64,000 bases of DNA from Pseudobutyrivibrio ruminis DSM 9787 (GCF_900218035.1 NZ_OBMR01000002.1:62001-126000); one strand, 5' to 3'; shown: positions 17,297-24,976, counted from the first letter of the stretch. Notes: generated by a model from the letters alone, not told the origin. Numbers and translations: made by a program.

Positions 17297-18388
17297 ATGC
17301 TTCAAGAATTACTAATCAATTACGAGAACAAGCCATGTTATAAAATTGTATTTAGACCAGATTTTTCTGATTTAATAAATGTATTTAACTCAGAAGTAAA
17401 CCATCAATACGATAAGATTTGTATTGTTACGGATTCCAATGTAGCTAAGCTATATTTACATGAAATTATATCAGGATTTAAGAATGCTGATTCGGAAGTA
17501 TACTCATTTAGCTTTGATGCTGGAGAAGAATCTAAGAATCTTAGTATTGTTAATATGTTATATCAGCATTTAATAAACCATAAATTTACCAGAAACTCCC
17601 TGCTTGTTGCTTTGGGTGGCGGTGTTGTTGGTGATTTAACTGGCTTTGCTGCGGCTACTTTTTTAAGAGGCATTGATTTTATTCAAGTTCCTACTACATT
17701 GCTTTCTCAAGTTGATAGTTCTGTAGGTGGCAAAACAGGAGTTGACTTCAATCAATATAAAAACATGGTTGGTGCGTTCTATATGCCTAAGCTTGTTTAT
17801 ATGAATATTGGTTCTTTAAATACACTGGATGATAATAACTTTATTTGTGGTATGGGTGAAGTTGTAAAGAGTGCTCTTATTGCTGATAAGGATTTCTATA
17901 ATTGGCTTAAGGCTAATTCTACTTTGTTAAAAGAGCGCAATTATGATGCCTTGGCATATGCTGTAGGAAAGTGCTGTGGAATTAAAGGCCATGTAGTAGA
18001 AATTGATCCAAAGGAAAAAGGTATCAGAGCGTATCTTAATTTTGGTCACACCATTGGCCATGCTATTGAGAAGCTTAAGAATTTTACATTGGGACACGGA
18101 CAGTGTGTTGGACTTGGTATGGTCTCAGCAATTTATTTATCTAACAAATTATCTTGCGTATCGGATGATGAGGTTTCTGATATTATTGAGACTTTGAAGG
18201 AGTTTGATATTCCTGTTAGTGTAGATGGTTTGAATCCGACAGAAGTTCTTGCAGCTACCAAGTCAGATAAAAAAATGACTGGGAACAAGATTAAATTTAC
18301 TATATTAAAGGCGGTAGGTCAGGCCGATTCATATTTGGATTTTTCCGATGAAGATTTGCTTTGGGCTATAGATAAGGTGCTAGTTTAA
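17297..18388 (+). CDS. aroB: 3-dehydroquinate synthase
   Basis: AroB performs the second step of the shikimate pathway, converting DAHP to 3-dehydroquinate with NAD and a divalent metal. The 363-residue protein has the NAD-binding GGGVVGDLTGFAA, the VPTTLLSQVDSSVGGKTGV segment and the metal-binding histidines in LNFGHTIGHAIE and HGQCVGLGM. The rest of the aromatic pathway is not in this window. Its stop overlaps the lspA start by one base. Confidence 0.96.
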   Translation: MLQELLINYENKPCYKIVFRPDFSDLINVFNSEVNHQYDKICIVTDSNVAKLYLHEIISGFKNADSEVYSFSFDAGEESKNLSIVNMLYQHLINHKFTRNSLLVALGGGVVGDLTGFAAATFLRGIDFIQVPTTLLSQVDSSVGGKTGVDFNQYKNMVGAFYMPKLVYMNIGSLNTLDDNNFICGMGEVVKSALIADKDFYNWLKANSTLLKERNYDALAYAVGKCCGIKGHVVEIDPKEKGIRAYLNFGHTIGHAIEKLKNFTLGHGQCVGLGMVSAIYLSNKLSCVSDDEVSDIIETLKEFDIPVSVDGLNPTEVLAATKSDKKMTGNKIKFTILKAVGQADSYLDFSDEDLLWAIDKVLV

Positions 18389-18918
18389 TGTTTTACAAAT
18401 ATAAAAAATCAGTTTCATTGCTTTATAGTTTAATACTTACAGTTTTACTTATTGCTCTCGATCAGTTTACTAAAGTTTTGGCTGTGAGACATCTTATGAA
18501 TAAAGCAGATATAATTCTTATTCCAAATGTATTGCAGCTGCATTATTTGGAGAATACAGGCGCAGCTTTTTCAATCTTAGAGGGAAAGCAGATTGTATTT
18601 GCAATTATTACACCGATTCTTCTTGTGGCTCTTTGTTATATTTTGGTAAAGATGCCTCAGACTAAGAAATACCAGGCTTTAGATTATATTATTGTGTTTT
18701 TGATTGCAGGAGCTATAGGCAATTATATCGATAGAATCATGAATAACTATGTTGTTGATTTTATTTATTTTTCCCTTATTAATTTTCCTGTATTTAATGT
18801 TGCAGATTGCTACGTTACAGTCTCTGTTATTTTACTGTTAATTCTTATTATGTGGTATTATACAGATGAAGATTTAGATGATATTAAAAAAGGATTAAAG
18901 ATTACAAAGAATGGATGA
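18388..18918 (+). CDS. lspA: Lipoprotein signal peptidase (signal peptidase II)
   Basis: LspA is the membrane aspartyl protease that removes signal peptides from diacylglyceryl-modified prolipoproteins. The 176-residue protein has four hydrophobic helices. The conserved regions are LDQFTKVLA, ENTGAAFSIL, GAIGNYIDRI with the first catalytic Asp, and VVDFIYF...FPVFNVADCYV with the second. It overlaps aroB by one base and rluD by 8; lspA-rluD is a widespread pair. Lipoproteins in this window (the sugar-binding protein at 32513 and the protein at 26611) are likely substrates. Confidence 0.96.
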   Translation: MFYKYKKSVSLLYSLILTVLLIALDQFTKVLAVRHLMNKADIILIPNVLQLHYLENTGAAFSILEGKQIVFAIITPILLVALCYILVKMPQTKKYQALDYIIVFLIAGAIGNYIDRIMNNYVVDFIYFSLINFPVFNVADCYVTVSVILLLILIMWYYTDEDLDDIKKGLKITKNG

Positions 18919-19825
18919 ATTTACTTTATCAATTGAGGATTCTGCAGATTGTGGAGTCAGAATAGATAAATATTTAGCTCAAGCATTACCTGAGAAATCA
19001 CGAAGCTACTATCAAAAAGCCATTGATAGTGGCTTTGTTTTAGTTAATGGAAAACAGGTCAAGTCTAAATATCAGACCAAACTTGGTGATGATATTGTTG
19101 TAAGCATCGAGCCTGTAAAAGAGATAGATATTCAGCCTGAGGATATTCCTATTGAAATCCTTTACGAGGATCAGGATGTAATTGTTGTTAATAAGCCTAA
19201 GGGAATGGTTGTGCATCCAGCTCCAGGTCATTATTCTGGTACACTTGTTAATGCACTTATGTATCATTGCAAAGATTCATTATCTGGAATTAATGGAGAA
19301 ATTAGACCAGGAATTGTACATAGAATAGATATGAATACTACGGGGTCGCTTTTAGTTTGCAAAAACGATAAAGCTCATAATGATATTGCAGCTCAAATTA
19401 AAGTGCATTCAGTAAATCGTATATATAAGGGAATCGTTATTGGGAATTTTAAAGAGGACGAAGGCACTGTAAATGCTAGAATTGGGCGAAATCCAAAAGA
19501 TAGAAAGAAAATGGCTGTAGTAAGCGATGGTCGAGAGGCAATCACTCATTTCAAGGTTTTAGAACAATATAAAGGCTATTCTTATGTACAGTTTAAGCTA
19601 GAAACCGGAAGAACCCATCAGATTCGTGTTCACATGGCTCATATAGGCCATCCATTGCTTGGGGATGATGTCTATGGAAAGCCAGTTAAGAATCTTCAGG
19701 GGCAAACGCTTCATGCTCAAACAATTGGATTTGTTCAGCCTACTACTGGAGAATATGTTGAAGTAGATGCTCCGTTGCCTGCTTATTTTGAAGATTTACT
19801 TAATAAATATAGAAAAATGGTATAG
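18911..19825 (+). CDS. rluD: 23S rRNA pseudouridine synthase, RluD-like
   Basis: A 304-residue pseudouridine synthase of the RsuA/RluA family. An N-terminal S4 RNA-binding domain (about residues 10-65, with GVRIDKYLAQALP) is followed by the catalytic domain with RPGIVHRIDMNTTG, whose Asp is the catalytic residue, and the RTHQIRVHMAHIGHPLLGD signature. The lspA-adjacent copy is usually called RluD (E. coli positions 1911, 1915 and 1917), but the exact target cannot be read from sequence. A second family member is encoded at 58538-59473. Confidence 0.9.
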   Translation: MDEFTLSIEDSADCGVRIDKYLAQALPEKSRSYYQKAIDSGFVLVNGKQVKSKYQTKLGDDIVVSIEPVKEIDIQPEDIPIEILYEDQDVIVVNKPKGMVVHPAPGHYSGTLVNALMYHCKDSLSGINGEIRPGIVHRIDMNTTGSLLVCKNDKAHNDIAAQIKVHSVNRIYKGIVIGNFKEDEGTVNARIGRNPKDRKKMAVVSDGREAITHFKVLEQYKGYSYVQFKLETGRTHQIRVHMAHIGHPLLGDDVYGKPVKNLQGQTLHAQTIGFVQPTTGEYVEVDAPLPAYFEDLLNKYRKMV

Positions 19826-19845
19826 GAAATTCCTATACCATTTTT
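19813..19845. terminator. Bidirectional terminator between rluD and the recombinase gene
   Basis: A 14-bp stem (AAAAATGGTATAGG/CCTATACCATTTTT) with a 5-base loop. The rluD stop codon is inside it and the convergent recombinase gene ends at its edge. T-runs on both strands allow use from either side. Confidence 0.85.
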
Positions 19846-20909
19846 TATGTATCTTTTCTTCGGAAATCTACTGCGTTACGGGCCTGTCGCTTGTGCTCAT
19901 CTTCAATAGCAGCATAGTAGTCGATAGTTGTATTAATGTTTTCGTGGCCTAGTACATCAGCTACAAGCCTGATATCGCCGGTTTCACGATAGAGGGCAGT
20001 GCCATAGGTGCTTCGTAGCTTATGAGGCGTGATTTTTTTGTTTGGAACCACTATTTTGGCGTATTTCTTAACAAGATTTTCAATTGCATCTACACTAATT
20101 CTTTTTCCTTGAAGGGAATAGAAGAGAGCAGTTTCATGGCCTTCTATAGGATTTATATATTGGCGTTCGCCATTTATATAGTCTTTTAGAACGTCTGCAA
20201 CCTCCTGATTGAAGTAGATAACGTCCTGTCCGCCTCCCTTTCGAACGATTGTTAAAGAATTAACATGAAAATCTACATCATTTAAATCCAGGCCATTACA
20301 TTCGCTGACACGGATTCCAGTATTTAGCATCAAAGTAAGGATTGCCAGGTCGCGGCCACGTGTTTTTTGATTATACATGCGTTGGCGCTCAGATGTATAG
20401 GCAGTTCCGTTATCAATGGCGTCTAGAATTGCTTGAACCTCATAATTGTTCATTCTAATGATGTTTTTGTCTTTTTTGAGCTTTGGTAATTCAACTGTAG
20501 CCGTTGGATCATCGTCAATATTGTGTCTGGTATAGTGATACTTGAACATACCGCGTAATGGAGACATTTTACGAGCAATTGCTTTTTTATCATTTTCGTG
20601 TTGTTCACCTACAACATTTAATTCTAAGTAACGTTGGTACTCAATAATATCATCAGCTGTAATTTTATTTAAAACGCCGTAATCAATTTTTTTGAGGTCT
20701 GAACCATCAATTGTAGGGTTGGAGGCTCCTAAAAATCGAAAAAAAGTTAGTAGATCATATGAATATGAAATTAAGGTGCTAGGCTGAGTTGTATGTTCCT
20801 TAGAATAAATATAATCAGAAGCACACTTAGGAAGCTGTGAGATTAACTCACGTAATTTGATTTTTTGATTCTTTGTTTTGTCTTTATAGAACTGTGAATC
20901 TTTACCCAT
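19845..20909 (-). CDS. Tyrosine recombinase (XerC/XerD-like integrase)
   Basis: A 354-residue tyrosine recombinase with an N-terminal SAM-like core-binding domain (about 25-135) and a complete catalytic domain: Arg200 (NTGIRVSE), Lys224, HKLR (His296, Arg299), His322 in LGHENINTT and the nucleophile Tyr331. A good GGAGG site precedes ATG 20909. The protein is slightly longer than XerC/XerD (about 300) but lacks the arm-binding domain of large phage integrases. No excisionase or phage genes adjoin it. Its upstream region carries a striking palindrome (20983-21018). It may be a chromosomal Xer-type enzyme or the integrase of the adjoining accessory region. Confidence 0.9.
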   Translation of the reverse strand: MGKDSQFYKDKTKNQKIKLRELISQLPKCASDYIYSKEHTTQPSTLISYSYDLLTFFRFLGASNPTIDGSDLKKIDYGVLNKITADDIIEYQRYLELNVVGEQHENDKKAIARKMSPLRGMFKYHYTRHNIDDDPTATVELPKLKKDKNIIRMNNYEVQAILDAIDNGTAYTSERQRMYNQKTRGRDLAILTLMLNTGIRVSECNGLDLNDVDFHVNSLTIVRKGGGQDVIYFNQEVADVLKDYINGERQYINPIEGHETALFYSLQGKRISVDAIENLVKKYAKIVVPNKKITPHKLRSTYGTALYRETGDIRLVADVLGHENINTTIDYYAAIEDEHKRQARNAVDFRRKDT

Positions 20910-20943
20910 ATTGTAAATCCTCCCAAAAATTTGAAAAACAGGG

Positions 20944-21018
20944 GATAGATAGAAATGCCGTATTTTCGGCCTTTTTTAACACTATCTATCGGATAAACAG
21001 ATGTTTATCCGATAGATA
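20944..21018. promoter_or_regulatory. Palindrome cluster upstream of the recombinase gene
   Basis: A perfect 16-bp inverted repeat (20983-20998 and 21003-21018; half-site TATCTATCGGATAAAC) surrounds AGAT. A further GATAGATAG at 20944-20952 repeats the outer end in inverted orientation. The inner bases read ATAA-N8-TTAT, similar in layout to a core site with two recombinase arms. A short GCCG/CGGC stem with a T-run sits between the copies (20957-20977). It could be the recombinase's recombination site, an operator or both. Confidence 0.6.
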
Positions 21019-21070
21019 CATTTTACTCTCTTCTGCGATTTTTATCAAGTGATATTAGTAACTTTTTTTA

Positions 21071-21144
21071 TTAAATGCAAAATTCCGATACTTAATGCAA
21101 ATTTTTACAGGTAAAAGCAAAACATACATTACTGTTGCATTTAG
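21071..21144. repeat. AATGCAAA repeats in the recombinase upstream region
   Basis: AAATGCAAAATT and TAATGCAAATTT form two direct copies 20 bases apart (about 21073-21104), and an inverted copy TTGCATTTAG lies at 21135-21144. Their function is unknown. The rest of the 346-base gap between 20909 and 21255 holds the palindrome, a terminator hairpin and one direct repeat; no gene is evident in it. Confidence 0.4.
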
Positions 21145-21168
21145 TTCTGGAAATAATATGCATAAATA

Positions 21169-21189
21169 AAGGAGCTAAACCAGCTCCTT
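21169..21189 (-). terminator. Terminator hairpin downstream of the radical-SAM genes
   Basis: An 8-bp perfect stem (AAGGAGCT/AGCTCCTT) with a 5-base loop. On the - strand it is followed by TATTTATG, a modest T-run. It lies 66 bases beyond the radical-SAM stop codon. Confidence 0.65.
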
Positions 21190-21193
21190 ATAG

Positions 21194-21225
21194 TATGTTT
21201 ATTTAGTTAGACAAACTTGAATTTG
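21194..21225. repeat. Direct repeat, left copy, at the edge of the radical-SAM island
   Basis: A 32-base segment beginning TATGTTTATTTAGT is matched at 28 of 32 positions by 23984-24015 in the same orientation. Read on the - strand it ends a short frame with CLTK then stop, as does the right copy. The two copies bracket four genes. Confidence 0.65.
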
Positions 21226-21254
21226 TGCGATTAACTTCCGGTTTTTTTCTTCAA

Positions 21255-22178
21255 TCAAGGATTATGTATTACATTTCTCTTTCCACTATTAGCAGTTCCT
21301 CTTACTTCTTCGTGGTAAAAGTAATCTACGATTGTTGGATGTCCTTTCTCTACTCTCTCATACGGAGTTTCATTATCAACAAACCTGCAATCATACTTTT
21401 TAGCCAGCTCTTCTGCTTTCTTTTCCAGCGCTTCAAAATAGCTGCGGTTCTTTTTGTTATAGATTTCGTCATACAGTGGCACTAGATCCGGATGTTTATC
21501 GGAAATGTATTTCATGATATCTGCCTTAAACCCTCCACGAAGATTTAGATTCTCAAGCCATACAAGGTCACACTGATCTTTTGTCCTGTCTATGATTGCC
21601 TCTATATCCGTAATCCCCGGGAACACGGGTGAAATGAAGCAAATTGTACGAATGCCTGCCGCATATACCTCTTTCATTGCAGCAAGCCTTCTTTCTATGC
21701 TTACTGCCGCATCCATATCATCTTTAAACTCTTCATCGAGAGTATTGATTGACCATGATACTGTAAGTCTGCTATTTTCATTGATCTCTTTTAGCAGATC
21801 CAGATCTCTTAGTACAAGGTCTGACTTTGTACAGATAAGTATGTCCGCACCACTGTCCTTTAGTTCTTCTAGAAGTCTTCTTGTATTTTTATATGTTTCC
21901 TCTAGCGGATTATAACCATCCGTAACTGTTCCAATGATTACTTTCTGACCGGCATACTTCTTTGGATTCTTTATTTCAGGCCAGTCTTTCACATCCATGA
22001 AAGTTCCCCATTCCTCCGTATGCCCTGTAAAGCGTTTCATAAAAGATGCATAGCAGTATTTACAGGCATGGGGACACCCCACATAGGGATTCACCGAATA
22101 TCCTCCAATAGGAGTATTCGATTTTGTCATTACACTTTTTGTTTCTATATGATTTACTTTGATTTCTGGTTGTTCCAT
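21255..22178 (-). CDS. Radical SAM protein, mobile-pair type B-like (spore photoproduct lyase-related family)
   Basis: A 307-residue radical SAM protein with the cluster motif C-x3-C-x2-C at Cys35, Cys39 and Cys42 (CPHACKYC), and the family segment VIIGTVTDGYNPLEE. It resembles the protein named radical SAM mobile pair protein B, which is found next to a second radical SAM protein as here. Its start overlaps the end of the upstream partner by 25 bases, so the two are probably co-translated. The substrate is unknown. Base composition is visibly richer in G and C than the neighbouring housekeeping genes, which suggests horizontal acquisition. Confidence 0.85.
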   Translation of the reverse strand: MEQPEIKVNHIETKSVMTKSNTPIGGYSVNPYVGCPHACKYCYASFMKRFTGHTEEWGTFMDVKDWPEIKNPKKYAGQKVIIGTVTDGYNPLEETYKNTRRLLEELKDSGADILICTKSDLVLRDLDLLKEINENSRLTVSWSINTLDEEFKDDMDAAVSIERRLAAMKEVYAAGIRTICFISPVFPGITDIEAIIDRTKDQCDLVWLENLNLRGGFKADIMKYISDKHPDLVPLYDEIYNKKNRSYFEALEKKAEELAKKYDCRFVDNETPYERVEKGHPTIVDYFYHEEVRGTANSGKRNVIHNP

Positions 22179-22852
22179 ATCCTCTGTTCCTCCAACACTT
22201 TGTTAAAAGCATCCGGCATTTCCTGTATCATTTCTTCTCCCATAATCGGAACAAGATCTTCTTTCCAGAATACAGGAATTTTCAGTTCATGAGCCTGTTC
22301 TGTCAATGAATAAACCCACTCGGGATCTGTTTTAACAGTCCTGCTCTTTGCACCTGTCATGGTTCCCACCACAATCCAGTCAATGCCTGTAAGATCAACC
22401 TTACCCGGATCATCGAACAAAGGCTCAAAGGTAACATGATATTTTTTTGCCTTAACATTGCCCCGCAGTGCATCAATACGCCATAACTCAGACTTTCTCG
22501 TAACTGTAACGCCAAACCATGCATTATCAAGATCTGTTTTAAAAGACAGAAGATCCGGTCGTTTGGTAAGAAAAAGAAACTGGTGCTGAGGATTCTCTGC
22601 TATCTTTTTAAAGACTTCCTCTCTCCATTCCTCATGCCAGCCCGAGAGATCGCTCATGCCGGTCAGCAGAAAATTCTGCGGCTTTTTCTTTTCCATCATA
22701 CGAAGCTTTCCTTGAAAAAACTGTGGCTTTTCAAAATCATCTATGATGTGATAACGCCTCGTATTGTTTCTGGCATAGCAGTACGGACATCCAACAGTGC
22801 ATCCTATAACAAGATTCATGTTCTGAATCTGATCTTTAATACAAATACTCAT
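22154..22852 (-). CDS. Radical SAM protein, mobile-pair type A-like (Gp37/DUF5131-related)
   Basis: A 232-residue protein with Cys18, Cys22 and Cys25 (CTVGCPYC) as the radical SAM cluster motif. The body (LTGMSDLSGWHEEWR, FLFLTKRPDLL, NAWFGVTVTRKSE, DWIVVGTMTGAKSR) resembles the phage Gp37/DUF5131 group. I place the start at ATG 22852 because GGAG lies between an upstream ATG and this one. It is probably the A partner of a radical SAM mobile pair. The function of such pairs is not established. The higher GC than the flanks continues here. Confidence 0.83.
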   Translation of the reverse strand: MSICIKDQIQNMNLVIGCTVGCPYCYARNNTRRYHIIDDFEKPQFFQGKLRMMEKKKPQNFLLTGMSDLSGWHEEWREEVFKKIAENPQHQFLFLTKRPDLLSFKTDLDNAWFGVTVTRKSELWRIDALRGNVKAKKYHVTFEPLFDDPGKVDLTGIDWIVVGTMTGAKSRTVKTDPEWVYSLTEQAHELKIPVFWKEDLVPIMGEEMIQEMPDAFNKVLEEQRIWNNQKSK

Positions 22853-22917
22853 AGCTCTCCACATAAAAAGTTATGGACATCTGCTTGCAGAAATGCCCAC
22901 AACTTTAAAACTCATAC

Positions 22918-23271
22918 TTACTCGATTACTGCATCGTCGGCGGTATACGCTTCAAGAGAATCTGCCTTCACCTGGATACAGGCATAGCTGATCTCAGAAT
23001 CATCTGCCGCGAAGAACTGTCTTTTCCCATCCGGCGCAATACGCACGATATCACCGGCAGAAAGCTCTATATCCTCACCGTCAACTACCGCTTTTCCCTT
23101 GCCGGAAAGAATGATGTAAATCTCTTCATTGGTCTTATGATAATGAGCAAAAGGAACACTCGCACCTGCCGGAAGATGGTTGATGCTGATCTCAGCCCCT
23201 GTAAGTCCCAGCTGATCATGTAGTTCAGTTCTCGGATTGCTTGCAACACTTACCTTACTATAGTTAGACAT
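22918..23271 (-). CDS. Cupin domain protein
   Basis: A 117-residue single-domain cupin. Motif 1 is visible as AHYHKTNEEIYIILSGKG, with the His-His-Glu metal ligands, and motif 2 as LSAGDIVRIAPDGKRQF. The start is ATG 23271 with GGAGG eight bases upstream. Two inverted-repeat operators lie between this gene and the Rrf2 gene, so it is the likely regulated target of that regulator. A small cupin of this type may bind a metal and a small metabolite, or act as an enzyme; nothing in the sequence decides which. Confidence 0.82.
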   Translation of the reverse strand: MSNYSKVSVASNPRTELHDQLGLTGAEISINHLPAGASVPFAHYHKTNEEIYIILSGKGKAVVDGEDIELSAGDIVRIAPDGKRQFFAADDSEISYACIQVKADSLEAYTADDAVIE

Positions 23272-23288
23272 TTCTGATACCTCCATTT

Positions 23289-23311
23289 GTTGTGATATTG
23301 ATTGATACAAC
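23289..23311. promoter_or_regulatory. Operator-like inverted repeat 1 (candidate Rrf2 site)
   Basis: GTTGTGAT-N7-GATACAAC, with 8-base arms and a 7-base spacer, 18 bases upstream of the cupin start codon. Two further sites with the same 8-7-8 layout lie nearby. Confidence 0.65.
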
Positions 23312-23331
23312 AGAAGTGTACCACCACCCCC

Positions 23332-23354
23332 GTTGTGACGTCAAGTGTTACAAC
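23332..23354. promoter_or_regulatory. Operator-like inverted repeat 2 (candidate Rrf2 site)
   Basis: GTTGTGAC-N7-GTTACAAC, beginning 43 bases (about four helical turns) from site 1. It lies between the Rrf2 gene end (23363) and the cupin gene, within the likely cupin promoter region. Confidence 0.7.
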
Positions 23355-23362
23355 AAAACTTT

Positions 23363-23797
23363 TTAAAATTCTATCAGCTTGTTCGCATCCGCCATTACAT
23401 CAGCTATGGTTATTCGCCGCATTTTATCTTCCATGGCATTCTGTATTTCTTCAAGCCTGTGATCCATGATCCTGTGAATGTTACGTCCCACAGGGCATAA
23501 CTCATTCGGATTCTCATGGAAATGAAACAACTGTCCATTTTCGACAGGCTCCACAGCATTGTAAACATCCAGAAGCGTTATCTCCGTCAAGGATTTCTCT
23601 ATATCGGCACCGCCGCTTCCCCGCTTCACTGTTACAATCTCCGCCTTCTTCAGCTGCTGCAAGAGTCTTCTGATTACCGTCGGATTTACATTTGCGCTGG
23701 ACGCAAGAAATTCACTGGTGATTTTATGGTCATTCTTAAATGTTTCAATTGCTATAAGCACATGAACCGCTATTGTAAATCTGCTTGAAATCTGCAT
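23363..23797 (-). CDS. Rrf2-family transcriptional regulator
   Basis: A 144-residue winged-helix regulator of the Rrf2 family. It shows the N-terminal MQISSRFTIAVHVLIAI segment, the recognition-helix region SANVNPTVIRRLLQQLKKAEIV and the wing RGSGGADI. Only one cysteine is seen (in ELCPVGRNIH), so it lacks the three-cysteine Fe-S site of IscR/NsrR and is closer to the cluster-free YwnA/CymR-like members. It has a strong GGAGG site. Operators on both sides of its gene suggest autoregulation and control of the cupin and radical-SAM genes downstream. Confidence 0.88.
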   Translation of the reverse strand: MQISSRFTIAVHVLIAIETFKNDHKITSEFLASSANVNPTVIRRLLQQLKKAEIVTVKRGSGGADIEKSLTEITLLDVYNAVEPVENGQLFHFHENPNELCPVGRNIHRIMDHRLEEIQNAMEDKMRRITIADVMADANKLIEF

Positions 23798-23834
23798 TCT
23801 GACACCTCCATCGACTCTATCTTAAATCATTTTC

Positions 23835-23857
23835 GTTGTAGTTACAATAGTCACAAC
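23835..23857. promoter_or_regulatory. Operator-like inverted repeat 3 upstream of the Rrf2 gene
   Basis: GTTGTAGT-N7-GTCACAAC, the same 8-7-8 layout and half-site as the two sites before the cupin gene, located 38 bases upstream of the Rrf2 start codon. Confidence 0.65.
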
Positions 23858-23983
23858 AAGATACTATTTTTCCGTTCCTGTCAACTAAAAAAGGCTACCA
23901 CATTTTTTGCAGTAACCTTTGTAAAATCATGGTATATAGGATTTTTTGCATTTACCTCTGGAAGTGACGGTATCGTTAAATGA

Positions 23984-24015
23984 TATGTTTATTTAGTCAG
24001 ACAAATATGAAGTTG
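23984..24015. repeat. Direct repeat, right copy, at the edge of the radical-SAM island
   Basis: Matches 21194-21225 at 28 of 32 positions. On the - strand it encodes the last residues (QLHICLTK, stop) of the broken nucleotidyltransferase frame; the left copy encodes QIQVCLTK, stop. The changes between copies are conservative or silent. Confidence 0.65.
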
Positions 24016-24388
24016 TCTTTCCCGTGCAAATCGTTCTAGTTGCTCTGCCTTCTCTAAACGTCCCAGCTTTCTATAGGCTTCAGCTTCATATGAAAGTTTC
24101 AACACCGGAACCTGATATCCATTCCACCACTAAAAACTTTCCGAAGTGAGATCTAATCTTTTCATTACCACTAAAGGTTACAGGCTGTACCTCGTATCCC
24201 TTTAACAACTTGCCTAAGATATAAGCCGTTGCTTCATCAGTCTGAATATCTATATCATGAGGCTCATAATCCATCCCCTGAAGTGCAAAAGATGTACTTC
24301 CTGTTAATCCCCAGCAAACATCCTTACCGGAATCATGTAATAGCATACATATCTTTAGCAATACTTTTTCATGTAATTCTGTAAGCAT
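23989..24388 (-). pseudogene. Nucleotidyltransferase-like gene with internal deletion and frameshift
   Basis: The intact frame from ATG 24388 runs for 100 residues and contains WGLTGSTSFALQGMDYEPHDIDIQTD, typical of small nucleotidyltransferase-fold proteins. It stops at 24086 just after VVEWISGSGVE. A second frame, offset by one base, continues with KLSYEAEAYRKLGRLEKAE and ends at 23989 with CLTK. From memory, full members of this family are about 170 residues and carry both parts in one frame with about 50 residues between them. The simplest reading is an internal deletion with an out-of-frame join. A functional 100-residue protein is not excluded. Confidence 0.6.
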
Positions 24389-24418
24389 TGTGTTACTCCT
24401 AATTGATTATATTAAGCC

Positions 24419-24862
24419 CTATAATACTATTCTCATAGATACCGTTCCATTTTCACAGCCTAATTCCTCAAACTCCATACGCTTATATAATTCATAGGCT
24501 GTTTTCATTACTTCTGGTTTAGTAGTAAATGTCAGTTGGTCATACCCAAGCATTCGCGACTTTTCTATCATGGAATTAAGTAGAACTCTTGCATACCCTT
24601 TCCCACGATACTCTGGTTTAATAAACAATCGTTTTCCTTCGCAGGTTGTGACATCTACTTTTTTTATAGCTATACAGCCTACAGGTTTACCATTTTCATA
24701 ACCAATGAGAATTGCTCCACCCTTGTAAAAATTATTTAAATCGGCCAATTCTTTATCAAAAGAAACAAAGCATCCCTCGGCACCTTTTATCTGAGAATAC
24801 TCAATGAATAATGCTTTTGCCACCTCAATATCATTACATTCTTTTACATCAAAAGTTCCCAA
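24419..24862 (-). CDS. GNAT family N-acetyltransferase
   Basis: A 147-residue acetyltransferase with the GNAT core. The acetyl-CoA-binding loop is EYRGKGYARVLL (Q/R-x-x-G-x-G/A type), preceded by the strand CEGKRLFIKPE and followed by LYKRMEFEELGC. The start is TTG 24862, ten bases after AGGAG, with no in-frame ATG nearby. The substrate cannot be predicted. It sits among small accessory genes on the same strand. Confidence 0.85.
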   Translation of the reverse strand: MGTFDVKECNDIEVAKALFIEYSQIKGAEGCFVSFDKELADLNNFYKGGAILIGYENGKPVGCIAIKKVDVTTCEGKRLFIKPEYRGKGYARVLLNSMIEKSRMLGYDQLTFTTKPEVMKTAYELYKRMEFEELGCENGTVSMRIVL

Positions 24863-24920
24863 TTCTTGTTATCTCCTTCTAGTTAATTTTCTGCATAATA
24901 ACTTCCACTTAATTTAATCT

Positions 24921-24936
24921 ACAAATTTGAATTTAT
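24921..24936. repeat. Copy of a recurring boundary motif (ACAAA-N6-TTTRT type)
   Basis: ACAAATTTGAATTTAT lies between the GNAT gene and the next gene. Related 16-mers are at 21211-21226, 24001-24016 and 27838-27853. On the - strand it forms the end of a short frame closing with KFKFVD. Confidence 0.35.
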
Positions 24937-24976
24937 CTTTGTCATTTATATAAAAATATAGGTATATTCATATCAT

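Noticed and set aside
19845-20909. Prophage or integrative element integrase
   Set aside because: No phage structural genes, relaxase, excisionase or tRNA attachment site are in the window; the protein lacks an arm-binding domain, so a Xer-like role is equally likely.
21194-21240. Direct-repeat region considered as an integron attC site
   Set aside because: GTTAGAC fits the GTTRRRY half but the opposing RYYYAAC half does not follow in the required order, and the other copies lack GTT; kept only as a repeat.
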